Positions 17,400-28,600 of a stretch of 64,000 nt of DNA are shown here, in pieces (positions within the stretch are counted from its first letter, which is position 1; every line of letters starts with the position of its first letter). Source of the DNA: Methyloglobulus sp. Its GTDB lineage: Bacteria > Pseudomonadota > Gammaproteobacteria > Methylococcales > Methylomonadaceae. The DNA is taken from contig JABFQX010000040.1 of assembly GCA_013141505.1 (NCBI GenBank), positions 1 to 64,000 on the forward strand, read 5' to 3'. The notes beneath the pieces are model-generated. The model was given only the letters and a program-made list of their open reading frames with translations. It had not been told where the DNA came from and searched no databases. The translations under genes were made by a program, and so were the position numbers.

Positions 17400-17450
17400 T
17401 TGAAACACTATTTCTGCTTACAGCCCTCCAAGAAAATAATATTTTCCTGA

Positions 17451-17972
17451 TTAAAGCGTCTGCTTAATCTGAGTCCCTGTATCCGCAGGTTTGGCATCAG
17501 GGTCTTTCCTGGGTGCATCATCAATATCATCGAAACCAAACAAACCCTTAATTTTCTGCCACATGGTTTTTTCTATATCCCGTTTTGGAATATCCACCGT
17601 GGTTTCCTCAGAAGTCTTGGTGATGGGGGTCGAACTGGGCTTGAAGTCGCCTTGTATACCGCTCACTAGGCTATTGTCGTCAAAAAACAGCGAGATGCGT
17701 TTTTGTTGCCGGTCTTCACCGCTCGGTTGATTGGAATACAAATAATCCCAGCGTTTCTGATGGAAAGTGTCAACCATCATAGGTGATCCCAAGATATACA
17801 GTACTTGCCGCTCTGTCATCTGTGGGCGAATTTGGTCGATCATCGCTTGATCAACGATATTGCCTTGTTGGATGGGGATTTTATAAACGCCCGGCAAGTT
17901 GTCGAGTACAGTCGTACAAGAGACCAGAAAAAAACTGATTAACAATATAACGCAATGATGCACGCTTCTCAT
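17451..17972 (-). CDS. bamE: Outer-membrane assembly lipoprotein BamE
   Basis: A component of the BAM complex that folds beta-barrel proteins into the outer membrane. The precursor has a signal ending in the lipobox LVSC. The SmpA/OmlA domain follows, with [20 protein letters not shown], the LGSPMMVD turn and the RWDYLY strand. The C-terminal third is a charged, poorly conserved extension beyond the usual ~110-residue E. coli length. I used ATG 17972; an in-frame TTG at 17996 would add eight residues before the signal. It is divergent from fur, the usual bamE/fur arrangement. Confidence 0.9.
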   Translation of the reverse strand: MRSVHHCVILLISFFLVSCTTVLDNLPGVYKIPIQQGNIVDQAMIDQIRPQMTERQVLYILGSPMMVDTFHQKRWDYLYSNQPSGEDRQQKRISLFFDDNSLVSGIQGDFKPSSTPITKTSEETTVDIPKRDIEKTMWQKIKGLFGFDDIDDAPRKDPDAKPADTGTQIKQTL

Positions 17973-18158
17973 TATGTCACGGTGGTGAGGAATCAAAAGC
18001 TGGAATCATACATGATGTTAAGCGATAATCCTACCTCACCGCGAAGGAGCCCGATAATACAGTCATGCGCCAACCAACGAAAAAAGGCTACAATGTGCCT
18101 GATTTATCCTAAATACCCGCCTTACCCGTGCTAATCAAAGCGCCAACTGGAGATAATA

Positions 18159-18575
18159 GTGGAAACTCATGATCTACGGAATGCTGGCCTAAAAGTCACT
18201 TTGCCGAGAGTTAAAATCCTGCAAATACTGGAAAATCAGGCGACTGACCGTCATCTAACTGCCGAGCAGGTCTACAAGATCCTGCTTGCCGAAGATGAGG
18301 AGATAGGTCTGGCAACCGTTTACCGTGTACTCACACAGTTTGAAGCGGCAGGTTTGGTTACCCGGCATCATTTTGAAGGCGGCAACTCGATTTTTGAACT
18401 GTCTGACGGCGACCATCACGACCATATTATGTGCGTTAAATGTGGCAAAGTGGATGAGTTCACCGATAATGTTATTGAATCGAGACAAAAAGAAATTGCC
18501 AAACGCCTGGATTATGAATTGACCGCTCACGGCTTATATCTCTATGGCTTTTGTTCCAATTGCAGGAAATCCTGA
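18159..18575 (+). CDS. fur: Ferric uptake regulator
   Basis: A 138-residue iron-responsive repressor. The winged-helix domain occupies the first ~80 residues (LKVTLPRVKILQILE; EIGLATVYRVLTQFEAAGL). The dimerisation/metal domain has the HHDHIMCVKCGKVDEF motif and a second cysteine pair in GFCSNC. Metal-free dimers release DNA; with iron they bind Fur boxes. It starts with GTG, supported by GGAG seven bases before it. It is divergent from bamE, as in many gammaproteobacteria. Confidence 0.96.
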   Translation: METHDLRNAGLKVTLPRVKILQILENQATDRHLTAEQVYKILLAEDEEIGLATVYRVLTQFEAAGLVTRHHFEGGNSIFELSDGDHHDHIMCVKCGKVDEFTDNVIESRQKEIAKRLDYELTAHGLYLYGFCSNCRKS

Positions 18576-18600
18576 AAATCCCTTCACCCCCTAAAACCAC

Positions 18601-19851
18601 ATGTTTAAACCTCTTACCGTTTGTATCGGCTTGCGTTATACGCAGGCAAAACGCCGCACCCAATTTATCTCTTTCGTCACGTTAGCCTCAGTCCTTGGGA
18701 TTGCCTTAAGTGTGACGGCCTTAATTACTGTCGTTTCGGTGATGAATGGTTTTGTGAAAGAAATCAGTGGCCGTATGTTAAGTATGACTGCACATGCCAC
18801 CATAACCGGCCATTATGGTCAATTGGATGACTGGCAAGCACTGAACCAAAAAATACAAAACTTCCCGCATGTCCAGGGTGCTGCACCTTTTATTAACGGT
18901 CAAGTGATGATCAATGCCGACCGGCGGGTCAGCGGCACCATGATTAGCGGCATTTTGCCTGAACAGGAAACCAAAGTATCCGATGTTGCCAGCCACATGC
19001 TGGAAGGCCAAGGTAGACTCACTGATTTAGTGTCCGGCCAATACAACATTGTGCTGGGTGATGAACTGGCGAAATATCTGGGTACTTTCGTTGGCGACAA
19101 GATTACCGTCATCAGCCCACAGGTTAACTCGACGCCAGCCGGGGTGGTGCCGCGAATGCGGCGATTTACCGTGGTCGGTATTTTTAAAGTCGGCCTACAT
19201 GATTTCGACAGGAACATGGCGATGATCCATATAGACGATGCCGCCAAGTTATTCCGCTCCGATGGCTCAGTATCAGCACTTCGGGTTAAACTGGATGATT
19301 TGCTCAACGCGCCTGATATAACCCGGTCACTGACCGACGCATTGCCTGATTACGTCGTCAGCGATTGGACGATGGTCAATGAAAATTTCTTTCAAGCCAT
19401 CAGGATGGAAAAGAAAGTCATGTCCCTCATCTTGTTATTAATGGTCGCGGTTGCAGCATTTAACATTGTTTCCACCTTGATCATGGTCGTTACCGACAAA
19501 CGTGGAGACATTGCCATTTTGAAAACCCAAGGCCTGACTTCTGGCGCAATCATGGGCATTTTTATGGTGTTAGGTACGGTCATTGGCTTAGTAGGTACGG
19601 TTTTGGGCGTGGTATTCGGTGTATTGTTGGCAACTAATATAGCGGCGATTATTAAAGCCATCGAAGAACAATTTCATATTAAATTCCTGGATGCAAAAAT
19701 GTACTACATCAGTGAAGTGCCTTCGGAATTGATGTGGTCTGACGTTTACACAACCGCAGGTATGGCGTTTTTGTTGGCCTTGCTGGCGACCCTGTATCCT
19801 GCCTGGCAAGCATCTAAAATAAATCCAGCGGAAGTATTACGCTATGAATAA
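18601..19851 (+). CDS. lolC: Lipoprotein-releasing ABC transporter permease LolC/LolE
   Basis: The inner-membrane subunit of the LolCDE machine that extracts lipoproteins from the inner membrane and passes them to LolA. The 416 residues follow the MacB/FtsX plan: one N-terminal helix (about 23-45), a large periplasmic domain, and three C-terminal helices (about 265-400). The start [20 protein letters not shown] is typical. Only one LolC/E-type permease is seen before lolD; the organism may use a homodimer or encode another elsewhere. lolD overlaps its end by 8 bases. Confidence 0.93.
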   Translation: MFKPLTVCIGLRYTQAKRRTQFISFVTLASVLGIALSVTALITVVSVMNGFVKEISGRMLSMTAHATITGHYGQLDDWQALNQKIQNFPHVQGAAPFINGQVMINADRRVSGTMISGILPEQETKVSDVASHMLEGQGRLTDLVSGQYNIVLGDELAKYLGTFVGDKITVISPQVNSTPAGVVPRMRRFTVVGIFKVGLHDFDRNMAMIHIDDAAKLFRSDGSVSALRVKLDDLLNAPDITRSLTDALPDYVVSDWTMVNENFFQAIRMEKKVMSLILLLMVAVAAFNIVSTLIMVVTDKRGDIAILKTQGLTSGAIMGIFMVLGTVIGLVGTVLGVVFGVLLATNIAAIIKAIEEQFHIKFLDAKMYYISEVPSELMWSDVYTTAGMAFLLALLATLYPAWQASKINPAEVLRYE

Positions 19852-20521
19852 GCCCAGTATTTTGCAATGCCAGAAATTGACCATGCGTTATGATCAGGGC
19901 GGCCTTGATGTTGAAGTGTTAAAAGGCGTGGATTTAAGCATTGGTGTTGGCGAACGCGTCGCCATTATGGGTGCGTCGGGTTCGGGCAAAAGTACCTTGT
20001 TACATTTGCTGGGCGGCTTGGAAAAACCCACCAGCGGCAAAGTAATCCTGAACGGGATAGATTTGAACAACGTCAGTGGCACCAAATTGGCTCGTTTAAG
20101 GAACCGTTCATTAGGCTTTATCTACCAATTCCATCACCTTCTCGGTGAATTTACCGTACTGGAAAATGTCGCCATGCCCTTATTAATTGGCGGTCAATCG
20201 GTCAAAGATGCCCGGCACAGCGCCTCCCAACTGTTACAGCGGGTAGGCTTAGGTCATCGAGTGGAACATAAACCGGGCGAGCTGTCGGGTGGTGAACGGC
20301 AACGGGCAGCCGTCGCTCGTGCATTGATCAACAAACCGAATGTAGTCTTGGCCGATGAGCCTACCGGCAACCTGGACAGCAAAACCGCCGACCAAGTGTT
20401 TCAACTCATGCTGGAGTTGAACCAGGAACTTAACGTCAGCTTCCTAATTGTTACTCACGACCCTGACCTAGCCGCAAAAATGGACAAGGTACTACACATG
20501 GAAGACGGGTTGATTGTTTGA
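19844..20521 (+). CDS. lolD: Lipoprotein-releasing ABC transporter ATPase LolD
   Basis: The ATPase that powers lipoprotein release with the LolC/E permease. The 225 residues contain Walker [10 protein letters not shown] (43-51), the Q-loop region, the signature LSGGERQR, Walker [13 protein letters not shown] and the switch histidine in VTHD. A LolD-type linker ([21 protein letters not shown]) sets it apart from other MacB-type ATPases. It overlaps lolC by 8 bases, indicating coupled translation. Confidence 0.96.
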   Translation: MNKPSILQCQKLTMRYDQGGLDVEVLKGVDLSIGVGERVAIMGASGSGKSTLLHLLGGLEKPTSGKVILNGIDLNNVSGTKLARLRNRSLGFIYQFHHLLGEFTVLENVAMPLLIGGQSVKDARHSASQLLQRVGLGHRVEHKPGELSGGERQRAAVARALINKPNVVLADEPTGNLDSKTADQVFQLMLELNQELNVSFLIVTHDPDLAAKMDKVLHMEDGLIV

Positions 20522-20602
20522 TTATCCTATACCCCCTTAAATTTAAGTGATGTGCACGAAATATAATGCTTTTCTCAAACAATACTTTATATACAGGTAC
20601 CT

Positions 20603-21106
20603 ATGAAAAACAGACTAATACCAAGCCTATTGTTAATGGCGTTTATAACGCCGGTTCTAGCCGATACAATCGGTTCTGTTGATACCGACTTCAGGTTAAT
20701 CGGGCCGGATAATAAAATCGAAATTGAGTCATTTGAAGACGAAGGCGTATCAGGCGTGACGTGTTACATCAGCCGCGCCAAAACTGGCGGTGTCAAAGGT
20801 GCCGTCGGCATCGCCGAAGACAAAGCCGATGCTTCACTAAGTTGCCATCAAACAGGGTCGATAAGCCTAAATGATAAAATAAAATCCGGTAAAGAAGAGG
20901 GTCAAGACGTGTTTAAAAAGCGCACGTCATTAGTCTTTAAATCCATGCAGGTCGTGCGTTTCTACGATAAAAAACACAATACCCTGGTTTACATGGTTTA
21001 CAGTGATCGAATTTTGAAAGGTTCGCCCAACAACAGCATAACGGCAGTCCCTATTCTGCCCTGGCAAAATGCATTGCCAGCAACTTTAGTTCCGGCAGTT
21101 AAATAG
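20603..21106 (+). CDS. creA: CreA family periplasmic protein
   Basis: A 167-residue exported protein of the CreA family. A signal peptide (about 1-20, ending VLA) is followed by the conserved start [19 protein letters not shown], the segment [18 protein letters not shown], a second cysteine in SLSCHQTG, and [21 protein letters not shown]. In E. coli creA lies beside the creBC two-component genes, but its function is not known; here no creBC is present. It stands alone behind lolD. Confidence 0.9.
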   Translation: MKNRLIPSLLLMAFITPVLADTIGSVDTDFRLIGPDNKIEIESFEDEGVSGVTCYISRAKTGGVKGAVGIAEDKADASLSCHQTGSISLNDKIKSGKEEGQDVFKKRTSLVFKSMQVVRFYDKKHNTLVYMVYSDRILKGSPNNSITAVPILPWQNALPATLVPAVK

Positions 21107-21429
21107 ACCCCTGTATTTAAATCTTGTTCCCCCCAACCAAACGAGGTACGTTGCCCCGTTCGAGAAGTTCCAACAGGGTTCAAAAAAGTCACCGTCGGCA
21201 AAACGTGCGTGGCAGACTCTAAGTTATGCCGTAACGGAAAAAAACAACCGGGGCGAAGATGATGGCTTAGGTTTTGTAATATTGTTTGGGTTAGGAACAA
21301 CATCGTAAGGAGGTTTAGTGCTAGCAATTACCTTGATAGCTGCATTTGACGACATATTGCGTGAAAAATGCCACGCGTAGGTTCGCCACCGCTTTACCCA
21401 CCTGTGGGCGATTTTGATCTGGCGCGAAA
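21107..21429. other. Intergenic region with a dispersed repeat
   Basis: No credible gene. Positions 21178-21236 hold copy 2 of the dispersed repeat also found at 7868 and 48891 (core ACCGTCGGCAAAACGTGCGT). The rest leads up to the terminal inverted repeat of an IS3-family remnant at 21430. A minus-strand frame here encodes only a short Pro/Ser-rich peptide. Confidence 0.55.
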
Positions 21430-21723
21430 TGATCTTGCCCGTTCTTTCGGACACTTGGATAAGTGAGTAATCTCTAAGCCCGAGGCCAACAATGAAATCC
21501 AAAAAAGAATAATTTCCGGCACGGTCTACCTACAAAAGATATACCGCCCAGTTTAAAGAGCAAGCGTTAGAACTATCTGATCGGGATGGCATACCCGCAG
21601 TATCGAAAGATTTAGGCTTGCAGGGGCAACGCTGTATGCCTGGAGGGCAAAACATCGGCAGACGAACCCCGTCTTTGAAGACCAAAAGCGCCAGCAGACA
21701 TGGCAAGGCTTAAGCGTGAAAAC
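21430..21723 (+). mobile_element. IS3-family remnant (type A), left end and orfA
   Basis: The end TGATCTTGCCCGTTCTTTCG is the same terminal inverted repeat seen at both ends of the 24443-25449 element. An orfA starts at 21492 but has a stop at codon 7; after it the frame continues with TYKRYTAQFKEQALELSDRD, the helix-turn-helix orfA of IS3 elements, then loses frame near GLQGQR. The last recognisable codons are ARLKREN, where another element (type B) has inserted at 21724. Clearly non-functional. Confidence 0.85.
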
Positions 21724-22533
21724 TGATGTGGTTACACTAAACCGGACGCACAATTTAAAATAGCGTGAACAGAGTGTGGGGGCAAATGAGCCGAGAAAAA
21801 CCCAAAACGTATACAGCCGAATTCAGGGCATCAGCAGTTAAGCTGGCGAATGAACCAGACAAATCCATTGCCGATGCAGCTAGAGATCTTGGTATTAACA
21901 TCAACGCCTTGCATACCTGAGTTTCAAAATATACGCGTCCTTCTGAAGGCGATAAAGCCATACGGGCTGACGATGATCCCTATGAAGGACTGAAGCGCCT
22001 AAAGAAGGAAAATGCCCGTCGGGTACTTTGCCAAGGGGCACCGGTCGACTGCATGGATGCTGGAGGCATACCCTCCAGGGCACAAGGGGCAACGCAGCGA
22101 TTTTTCAATAGGGCTCCTGTGCAGGTTTCCCGAAGCGCCTATTATGCCTGGCTTCATCGTGTGCCAACGCAGGCTGAAAAAGAGGATGCCGAATTAACAG
22201 CGTTGATTCAAGACGTGGTTAAAAAAAGTCGTGCAACCTATGGGGGGCGGCGCATTAAGAAATCGTTATTGCACTGTGAAGATCGAAAAGTCAGTCGCCG
22301 CCGGATTAGTCGGCTCATGCGGGACGCCGATTTAGCTTGTAAAACCAAGCGTAAATTCAAGGCCACCACAGGTTCCCGGCATGACCGGCCAATTTCACCT
22401 AATCATCTAGGACGCCAATTCACCGTAGGACAGCCAAACCAGGCCTATGCCGGCGATATTGCCTACATTCATGCCCAAGGGATGGTTATATTTGGCGACC
22501 GTCATCGTCCTGTATTCAAGGCTTGTCGTCGGC
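21724..22533 (+). mobile_element. IS3-family remnant (type B), copy 1
   Basis: Begins TGATGTGGTTACACTAAACC. An orfA starts at 21787 (MSREKPKTYTAEFRASAVKL) and has a stop at codon 41. An orfB frame follows from about 22053 with SRSAYYAWLHR, ATYGGRRIKKSL, SRRRISRLMRDADL and QAYAGDIAYI, whose Asp is the first residue of the DDE triad. After that a one-base shift is needed to read LYLATVIVLYSRLVVG, and the element is cut at 22533. The second Asp, the Glu and the right end are missing. Confidence 0.85.
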
Positions 22534-22817
22534 TGATGTGGCTACACTAAACCGGACACATCCCTTAAAATATCTTCAAGAAGGAGTGTGTAACAATGGG
22601 TCAAGAAAAACCGAAAGTCTATACGGCTGAGTTTAAGGGATCCGCCGTAAAATTAGCCAATGAATCATCCAAACCAATCGCCCAAACGGCTAGGGATATT
22701 GGTGCCAATGAAAATACGCTGCATACCTGGATCAGCAAATACAGTCGAGCAGTTGATAATACGAAGGCGATGCGTACTGACGATCATTTATATGAAGAGT
22801 TAAAGCGGCTCAAAAAA
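22534..22817 (+). mobile_element. IS3-family remnant (type B), copy 2 nested in copy 1
   Basis: Repeats the same left end (TGATGTGGCTACACTAAACC) and an intact-looking orfA start at 22596 (GQEKPKVYTAEFKGSAVKLA; HTWISKYSRAV), then diverges after LKRLKK. It begins exactly where orfB of copy 1 breaks off after VVG, so one copy of the element inserted into another and both later decayed. No orfB or right end remains. Confidence 0.8.
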
Positions 22818-22978
22818 GTAATAGGGCAACACTAGGCTGATACCATCTACATACCCACAATATTAAATTTGCCAATCAGAAACGTCTGGCTAGCCAACAA
22901 ACTCAAGGTTAGAATGGAACACTAACAAATTTTACTATTGACATCTAACAGTTCTAATACCTTAATCGGAATCACCCT

Positions 22979-23743
22979 ATGAAAATCATCTCCTGGAATG
23001 TTAACGGCATTCGCGCTGTGCAAAACAAAGGCTTTGCCGACACACTGGATCAGCTTGATGCCGATTTTATTCTGCTCCAGGAAACTAAGGCTCAAACCGA
23101 GCAAATCGATAAGGCGTTGGCGGGTATAGACCACTACCATATTTACTCTAACTGCGCCGAACGCAAGGGTTATTCCGGCGTGACGATTTTATCCCGCCAC
23201 GAACCGCTGCAAATCATCCAAGATATAGGCATTGCCGAACATGACCAGGAAGGCCGGGTAATTGTTGCCGAATTCGAGCATTTTTATCTGCTTGACGTGT
23301 ATGTGCCCAATTCTGGCGAGGCACTGGCACGCCTGGACTACCGCAAAACTTGGGATAACAAGTTTTTGGCGTATTGCCAGCAGCTGCAAAGTAAAAAGCC
23401 ATTGATCGCCTGCGGTGATTTTAATGTTGCACACCAGGAAATCGATATTGCCCGCCCCAAGCCCAATTACAATAAATCGGCAGGTTACACTCAAGTTGAA
23501 ATTGACGGCTTTAGCCACTTTCTTAGCGCCGGACTTGTCGATACTTTCCGACATAAAAACCCAGACACCGTCGCTTATAGCTGGTGGAGTTATCGTGCCG
23601 GTGCCAGAGAAAAAAACATCGGCTGGCGCATTGATTATGTATTGACCAGCAAAACACTGATCGACAAAGTCAAACATGCCTTTATCCGGCCTGATATTAC
23701 CGGATCGGATCATTGCCCAGTCGGTATCGACATCGAATTTTAA
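22979..23743 (+). CDS. xthA: Exodeoxyribonuclease III
   Basis: An AP endonuclease and 3'-to-5' exonuclease of base-excision repair. The 254 residues carry the endonuclease/exonuclease/phosphatase fold with WNVNGIRA at the N-terminus, LQETKAQ (magnesium-binding Glu), YVPNSGE, CGDFNVAH, and the C-terminal GSDHCPVGID with the catalytic Asp-His pair. Length fits the ExoA/XthA family. It directly abuts the uracil-DNA glycosylase gene, so two successive steps of uracil repair are encoded together. The pair is bracketed by IS remnants on both sides. Confidence 0.94.
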   Translation: MKIISWNVNGIRAVQNKGFADTLDQLDADFILLQETKAQTEQIDKALAGIDHYHIYSNCAERKGYSGVTILSRHEPLQIIQDIGIAEHDQEGRVIVAEFEHFYLLDVYVPNSGEALARLDYRKTWDNKFLAYCQQLQSKKPLIACGDFNVAHQEIDIARPKPNYNKSAGYTQVEIDGFSHFLSAGLVDTFRHKNPDTVAYSWWSYRAGAREKNIGWRIDYVLTSKTLIDKVKHAFIRPDITGSDHCPVGIDIEF

Positions 23744-24370
23744 ATGATAATGACCATGCCTGACCGCGAACAGATTATGCGCGAGCATCGCGCCGCCCTT
23801 GCCAATTGCAGCTTATGTCCCTCAATGATCGGTCCAGTGGTAACCGGAAGCCCGGTGTTGTCATCCATTTTGTTGATCGGACAAGCACCTGGCGATAAAG
23901 AAGGCGGCTTCGGCAAGCCGTTCGCCTGGACAGCCGGAAAAACCTTGTTCAAATGGTTTGACCGCATAGGGCTGGACGAAGAAACCTTTCGTCAGCGCGT
24001 CTATATGTGTGCCGTGTGCCGCTGTTTTCCGGGGAAAAATCCCAAAGGAGGCGACCGTGTGCCGAATCCCGATGAAATCGCTAACTGCGCGGGCTGGATT
24101 AAAGCAGAAATTGATCTACTTAAGCCTAATTTGATCTTGCCGGTCGGCAAACTGGCAATCAGCCAACTAATGCCCGTTAAAAAGCTCGACGGAGTGATCG
24201 GAAAAATACACTCGATCAATTTCCACGGCCATCAAACCGATGTAATCCCGCTGCCCCATCCATCCGGCGCATCAACCTGGCATCGTATGGAACCCGGCTT
24301 GAGCCTGCTGGAATCGGCATTACAAACCTTACAGCGGCATAAGACGTGGCAACAAATTTGCCAATCCTGA
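23744..24370 (+). CDS. Uracil-DNA glycosylase, iron-sulfur (family 4-like)
   Basis: Removes uracil from DNA; its product is the substrate of the adjacent XthA. The 208 residues have the Fe-S cysteine pattern Cys22-x2-Cys25, then cysteines at 89, 92 and 94 and Cys115, motif A as GQAPGDKEGGFGKPF, and the late motif PLPHPSGAS that supplies the catalytic-loop histidine. This places it in the iron-sulfur UDG superfamily (families 4/5), not the Ung family; the exact subfamily needs comparison. The ATG directly follows the xthA stop codon; later ATGs at 23750 and 23756 are alternative starts. Confidence 0.88.
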   Translation: MIMTMPDREQIMREHRAALANCSLCPSMIGPVVTGSPVLSSILLIGQAPGDKEGGFGKPFAWTAGKTLFKWFDRIGLDEETFRQRVYMCAVCRCFPGKNPKGGDRVPNPDEIANCAGWIKAEIDLLKPNLILPVGKLAISQLMPVKKLDGVIGKIHSINFHGHQTDVIPLPHPSGASTWHRMEPGLSLLESALQTLQRHKTWQQICQS

Positions 24371-24442
24371 ATAGTGGCGATACTGTCGGCTGCACTCAAA
24401 TTTTATTAATTGTGCAGACCGGCCAAATTTATTCTCAACAAC

Positions 24443-25449
24443 TGATCTTGCCCGGATTTCACGGACACTCTACTAAGCGACTTTTTGGTTTTCAAACGCA
24501 GCAGGGCTAAGATAGCCCAGTTTAGAATGAAGCCGTTTGCGAGAGACTGTATATTAATTTGTGTAATTGCTTATCATTGATTCCCTTATTGGGAGAGGAT
24601 AAGCATTATGAACAAAGCAGAACTTGAAGCGTTTGCCCGTGAAGCCGCCAAAAGCATAAAAACTGAAAAAGACCTCAATGCGTTCAGCCAAATGCTGACC
24701 AAGATCACCGTTGAGGCGGCCCTAAATGCCGAATTGGATGAGCATTTGGGGTAATACCGGCAGTCGGACACGGCGAACAGCCGCAACGGCTTTTCGCAAA
24801 AGACCCTGAAAACGGAGGACAGCCAATTTGAAGTGGCTATCCCGCGCGGCCGTGACAGCAGCCTTGAGCCGCAATTGGCCAGTAAGCACCAGACCCGCTT
24901 TACCTCCCTAGATGACAAAATATTGAGTTTGTACGCCAAGGGCACTTGTGACCTTTAGGTTACAAGTGCTGCAAATCAGCTGATGTTTTCTGAACGGCTC
25001 CTGATAGGCGGCTGAACAATATTGGCTGCCCCGGCCAGAATGGACTGTCACAGCCGTTGGCATCTTTCGATACCACTTGTGCCCTTTAGGGTATAACGCC
25101 ATGACGAGGACATCACACACCAGCGCTGCCGTCATCCGTTCGGCGATTGTCCAACCAATTTAAGGCGAGCCAGTTCAGCTTGCTGGAGCTTTTGGTCTTC
25201 AAAGAGTTGCCCTGTTTGCCGACGCTTTGCCCGCCAGGCATACAAGGTCACCCCTGCCAGCCCTAAATCCTGCGAAACCTTGGGGATGCCATCATGATCA
25301 GCGCGTTCTAAAGCTTGCTCTTTAAACTGTGCGGTATATCTTTTGTAGGTAGGCCGTGCCGGAAATTCTTCTTTTTTGGTTTTCATTGTTGGCCTCGGGT
25401 TTAGAATTTACCCTATTAGCCGAGCGTCCGAAAAAACGGGGCAAGATCA
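24443..25449 (-). mobile_element. IS3-family element (type A), decayed and interrupted
   Basis: Both ends are visible as near-identical inverted repeats (TGATCTTGCCC...CGGACAC at 24443 and its complement ending at 25449). On the minus strand, orfA (25386-25132; TYKRYTAQFKEQALERADHD, LAGVTLYAWRAKRRQTGQ) is intact in its first part. Pieces of orfB follow: YRKMPTAVTVHSGRGSQYCS (second DDE Asp region) and, beyond an inserted IS256 remnant, the C-terminus RLHSKLGYLSPAAFE. Much of orfB is missing. It is inverted relative to the copy at 21430, so the two flank xthA and the glycosylase gene. Confidence 0.85.
24543..24952 (+). mobile_element. IS256-family remnant inside the IS3 element
   Basis: Starts near the sequence GACTGTATATTAATTTGTG. 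A transposase N-terminus begins at ATG 24608 (NKAELEAFAREAAKSIKTEK; ALNAELDEHLG), hits a TAA at 24752-24754, and continues in frame with NSRNGFSQKTLKTED and HQTRFTSLDDKILSLYAKG, all typical of IS256 transposases. It is cut off there, before the catalytic core. It splits the orfB of the surrounding IS3 element. Confidence 0.85.
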
Positions 25450-25450
25450 C

Positions 25451-25549
25451 TTGAACAGGTTCTTAGAAAAAGAACTGGCTGCACATGGCCGTTTGGAGCA
25501 ATTCGAATTATTTATTAAAGCGGACACTCACAACTTCTGTAGAATATGA
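25451..25549 (+). pseudogene. Possible 3' fragment of a disrupted gene
   Basis: Immediately outside the IS end, an open frame reads NRFLEKELAAHGRLEQFELF and ends at TGA 25547-25549. Its composition looks like real protein but it is only ~30 residues with no start. It may be the tail of a gene destroyed by the insertion. The family is not recognised. Confidence 0.3.
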
Positions 25550-25635
25550 TTGGATTACATACGAATAAATTTTTATAACCACATGATTATAAATGATTTA
25601 AAAAATTACGAGGGTTTGGGCTTATAACCCCAATA

Positions 25636-28600
25636 ATGATTGCCAGTTTCATCCACTTTTCCATCCGTTATTACGGTGTAGTGATTGCTGTTGCCGTGTT
25701 GATTTTAATGGTGGGTAGCTACCAATTTACCAACGCTGGGCTTGATATTTTTCCTGAATTCGCCCCGAAACAAGTCATTATCCAAACCGAATCGCCAGGG
25801 TTATCTTCTGAGCAAACAGATGTATTGGTAACACAACAAATTGAATTCGCGCTTAGCGGGGTGACTGGGTTGCAATCGGTGCGTTCCGAGTCGATCCAGG
25901 GTTTGTCGATTATCACCGCCCTTTTCCCTGAAAACAGCGACATTTACCGTAACCGCCAGCTTGTCAATGAACGTCTTGCCAACTTGTCTGCACAATTACC
26001 CAAAGGGGTTTTACCGGTTGTTGTCCCGCTTTCATCATCTTCCGCTACCGTATTGACCTTGGGTATTAGTTCGGAAAAAATGGATTTGATGGCTTTACGC
26101 AGCCTAGTTGACTGGAACATTGCACCGCGTTTGCTTGCAGTTCCCGGTGTTGCGGACGTGAATGTGTTTGGTGGTGAAACTAAACAACTGCAAATTCAAG
26201 TTGATCCCAGACAATTACAGCGCTTTAACCTGTCACTGGAAGAAATTATTGCGGCAAGTTCCCAGGCCGGAAATAGCCAGGGCGGCGGTTTTATCGAAAG
26301 CCTTAACCAACGTTTTAGCATACAACTCAACGGGCAGCCGACTACGCCAGAGCAATTCGGAAAAACCATCGTCAAGCGCAGCAATGGCAACAATATCACG
26401 CTAAGTGAAGTGGGAACGGTTACTTACGCCCCGAAACCAGCGATCAGTGCGGCACAAATCATCGGCAAACCAGGGATTGTCCTCATGGTGTTGGCTCAAT
26501 ATGGCGCAAATACGTTATCAGTTTCCAAACAACTTGAAAAAAACCTGAACACGATTAGCCCTATGCTTGCTAAACAGGGCATTCAATTTTATCCACACTT
26601 GTTTCGCCCCGCCGATTATATCGAGAAATCAATAAGCAATCTTTCCAAGCACCTATTGTTTGGCGGGCTGTTTGTCGTAATTATTTTGTACCTGTTTTTG
26701 TTTAATGCCAGAGCCGCAATTATTTCCACCCTGGCAATCCCGGTATCATTATTGGGCGCAGTTATGGTGCTGATGGCGGCGGGAGTCAATCTCAATATCA
26801 TGGTCTTGGGCGGCTTGGCTATTGCTTTAGGCGAAGTAGTGGACGATGCCATCATCGACACGGAAAACATTTTCCGACGGCTACGGGAAAACCAGCTCAT
26901 TGCCATCCCCTTACCTGTCGCTGATGTGATAAAAAAGGCTTCCCTGGAAGTACGCGGCTCGGTGGTGTATGCAAGCTTCATCGTGGCGCTCGTATTCGTG
27001 CCATTGCTAACCCTGGATGGTGTCGCAGGTCGTCTATTCGCGCCGCTGGGATACTCGTATATTTTGGCGATTTTATTATCATTACTGGTTGCATTAACCC
27101 TAACACCGGCACTTTGTCATGCCCTACTAGGGAAATATAATCTTGACTCCAAAGAGCCAAGGCTTATTAACACTCTTAAAGGCTCTTACCGAAAAGGCTT
27201 ACTGACAGCATCCCGACATTTCAGGTTATTGACAATATCCAGCATCGCTATCTGCTTATCCGGTTTTTTGGCCTTGCTCACAATCGACCACAATTTTTTG
27301 CCGGAATTACGTGAAGGTCATTATATTGTCCACACCACCAGTATTCCGGGCACTTCGTTGACCGAGTCCATTCGCATCGGCAGCCAACTCACCGGACAAT
27401 TCATGGCGATTGCCGGGGTTGAATCGGTATCGCAATGGGCTGGACGGGCTGAGCGCGGCGCAGATACCTATGGTAGCCATTACAGCGAGTACGAAATCCG
27501 GCTAGCATCAATGTCAGGTGCGGAACAACAACGGATACTGGATAAATTGCGGCATGTTTTAGCGACTTTTCCGGGCATCACTTTTGAAATCAATACCTTC
27601 TTGACCGAGCGGGTCGATGAAACCATCTCAGGTTACACGGCTCCCGTGGTCGTGAACATTTTCGGGAATGATTTGCTAGATCTTGACAGCAAAGCCAAAG
27701 CGGTTGCCGCCGTTATAAAGGACATACCCAATGCCAGTAATGTCCAGGTACGTTCACCACCTGGCACACCTTTCGTGCAAGTCCATTTGAACCTGGATCG
27801 GCTGAATTTTTGGGGCGTGACATCCGAACAGGTCATGCTATGTTTACAAAGTGCTTATGAGACCACCGTGGTCGGTAAAGTGTTTGAAGGCAATAAAATA
27901 ATTGAAGTGGCCGTCACCTTTCCACCGGAACAAAAAAAACAGCCGCTTGCAATTGCCGACCTTCCGATCAAAACGCTGGACGGCGCATTCATCCGTCTGG
28001 CGCAAGTTGCAGATATAAGACCCAACACTGGACGTTACAATATTCTCAGGCAAAATACCCAGCGCAAACAAACTGTTACAGCCAACATTGTCAATGGCGA
28101 TATGGACGATTTTATGCACACATTAAAAGCACGTATCGCAAAAGAAATTTCTTTCTCGGCTGAAACCTACCCTGAATTTGTTGGTGCTGCCGTCGAACAG
28201 GCCAAAGCAAGGAATAACCTCATCTTCCATTCACTTTTAGCCGGAGCTGGGGTATTGATCCTGATCACTATCGCCATCGGCAATCTGCGCCATGTCTTGT
28301 TGACGCTCGCTAACCTGCCTTTCGCGCTTATTGGCGGCGTTATTGCCGTTTTGGTCACGGGCGCTGCCTTATCGGTTGGCTCGGTAGTGGGTTTTGTCAC
28401 TTTATTTGGCATCACCGTACGTAACAGCATTATGTTGCTGTCGCACTGCCAGCATCTGGTCGATAATGAAGGCAGGCCTTGGAACTTTGACACTATTGCA
28501 CTTGCCGCTGAAGAAAGACTGCCTTCAATCCTGATGACAGCCTTGGTGACAGCATTAGCGATGTTACCGATTGCGTTCAACAGCGACAACCCCGGCTCAG

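Noticed and set aside
21224..21502. Minus-strand ORF of 92 codons near the IS remnant
   Set aside because: It runs across the IS terminal repeat and a dispersed repeat; only a Pro/Ser-rich C-terminus looks protein-like. Not enough support.
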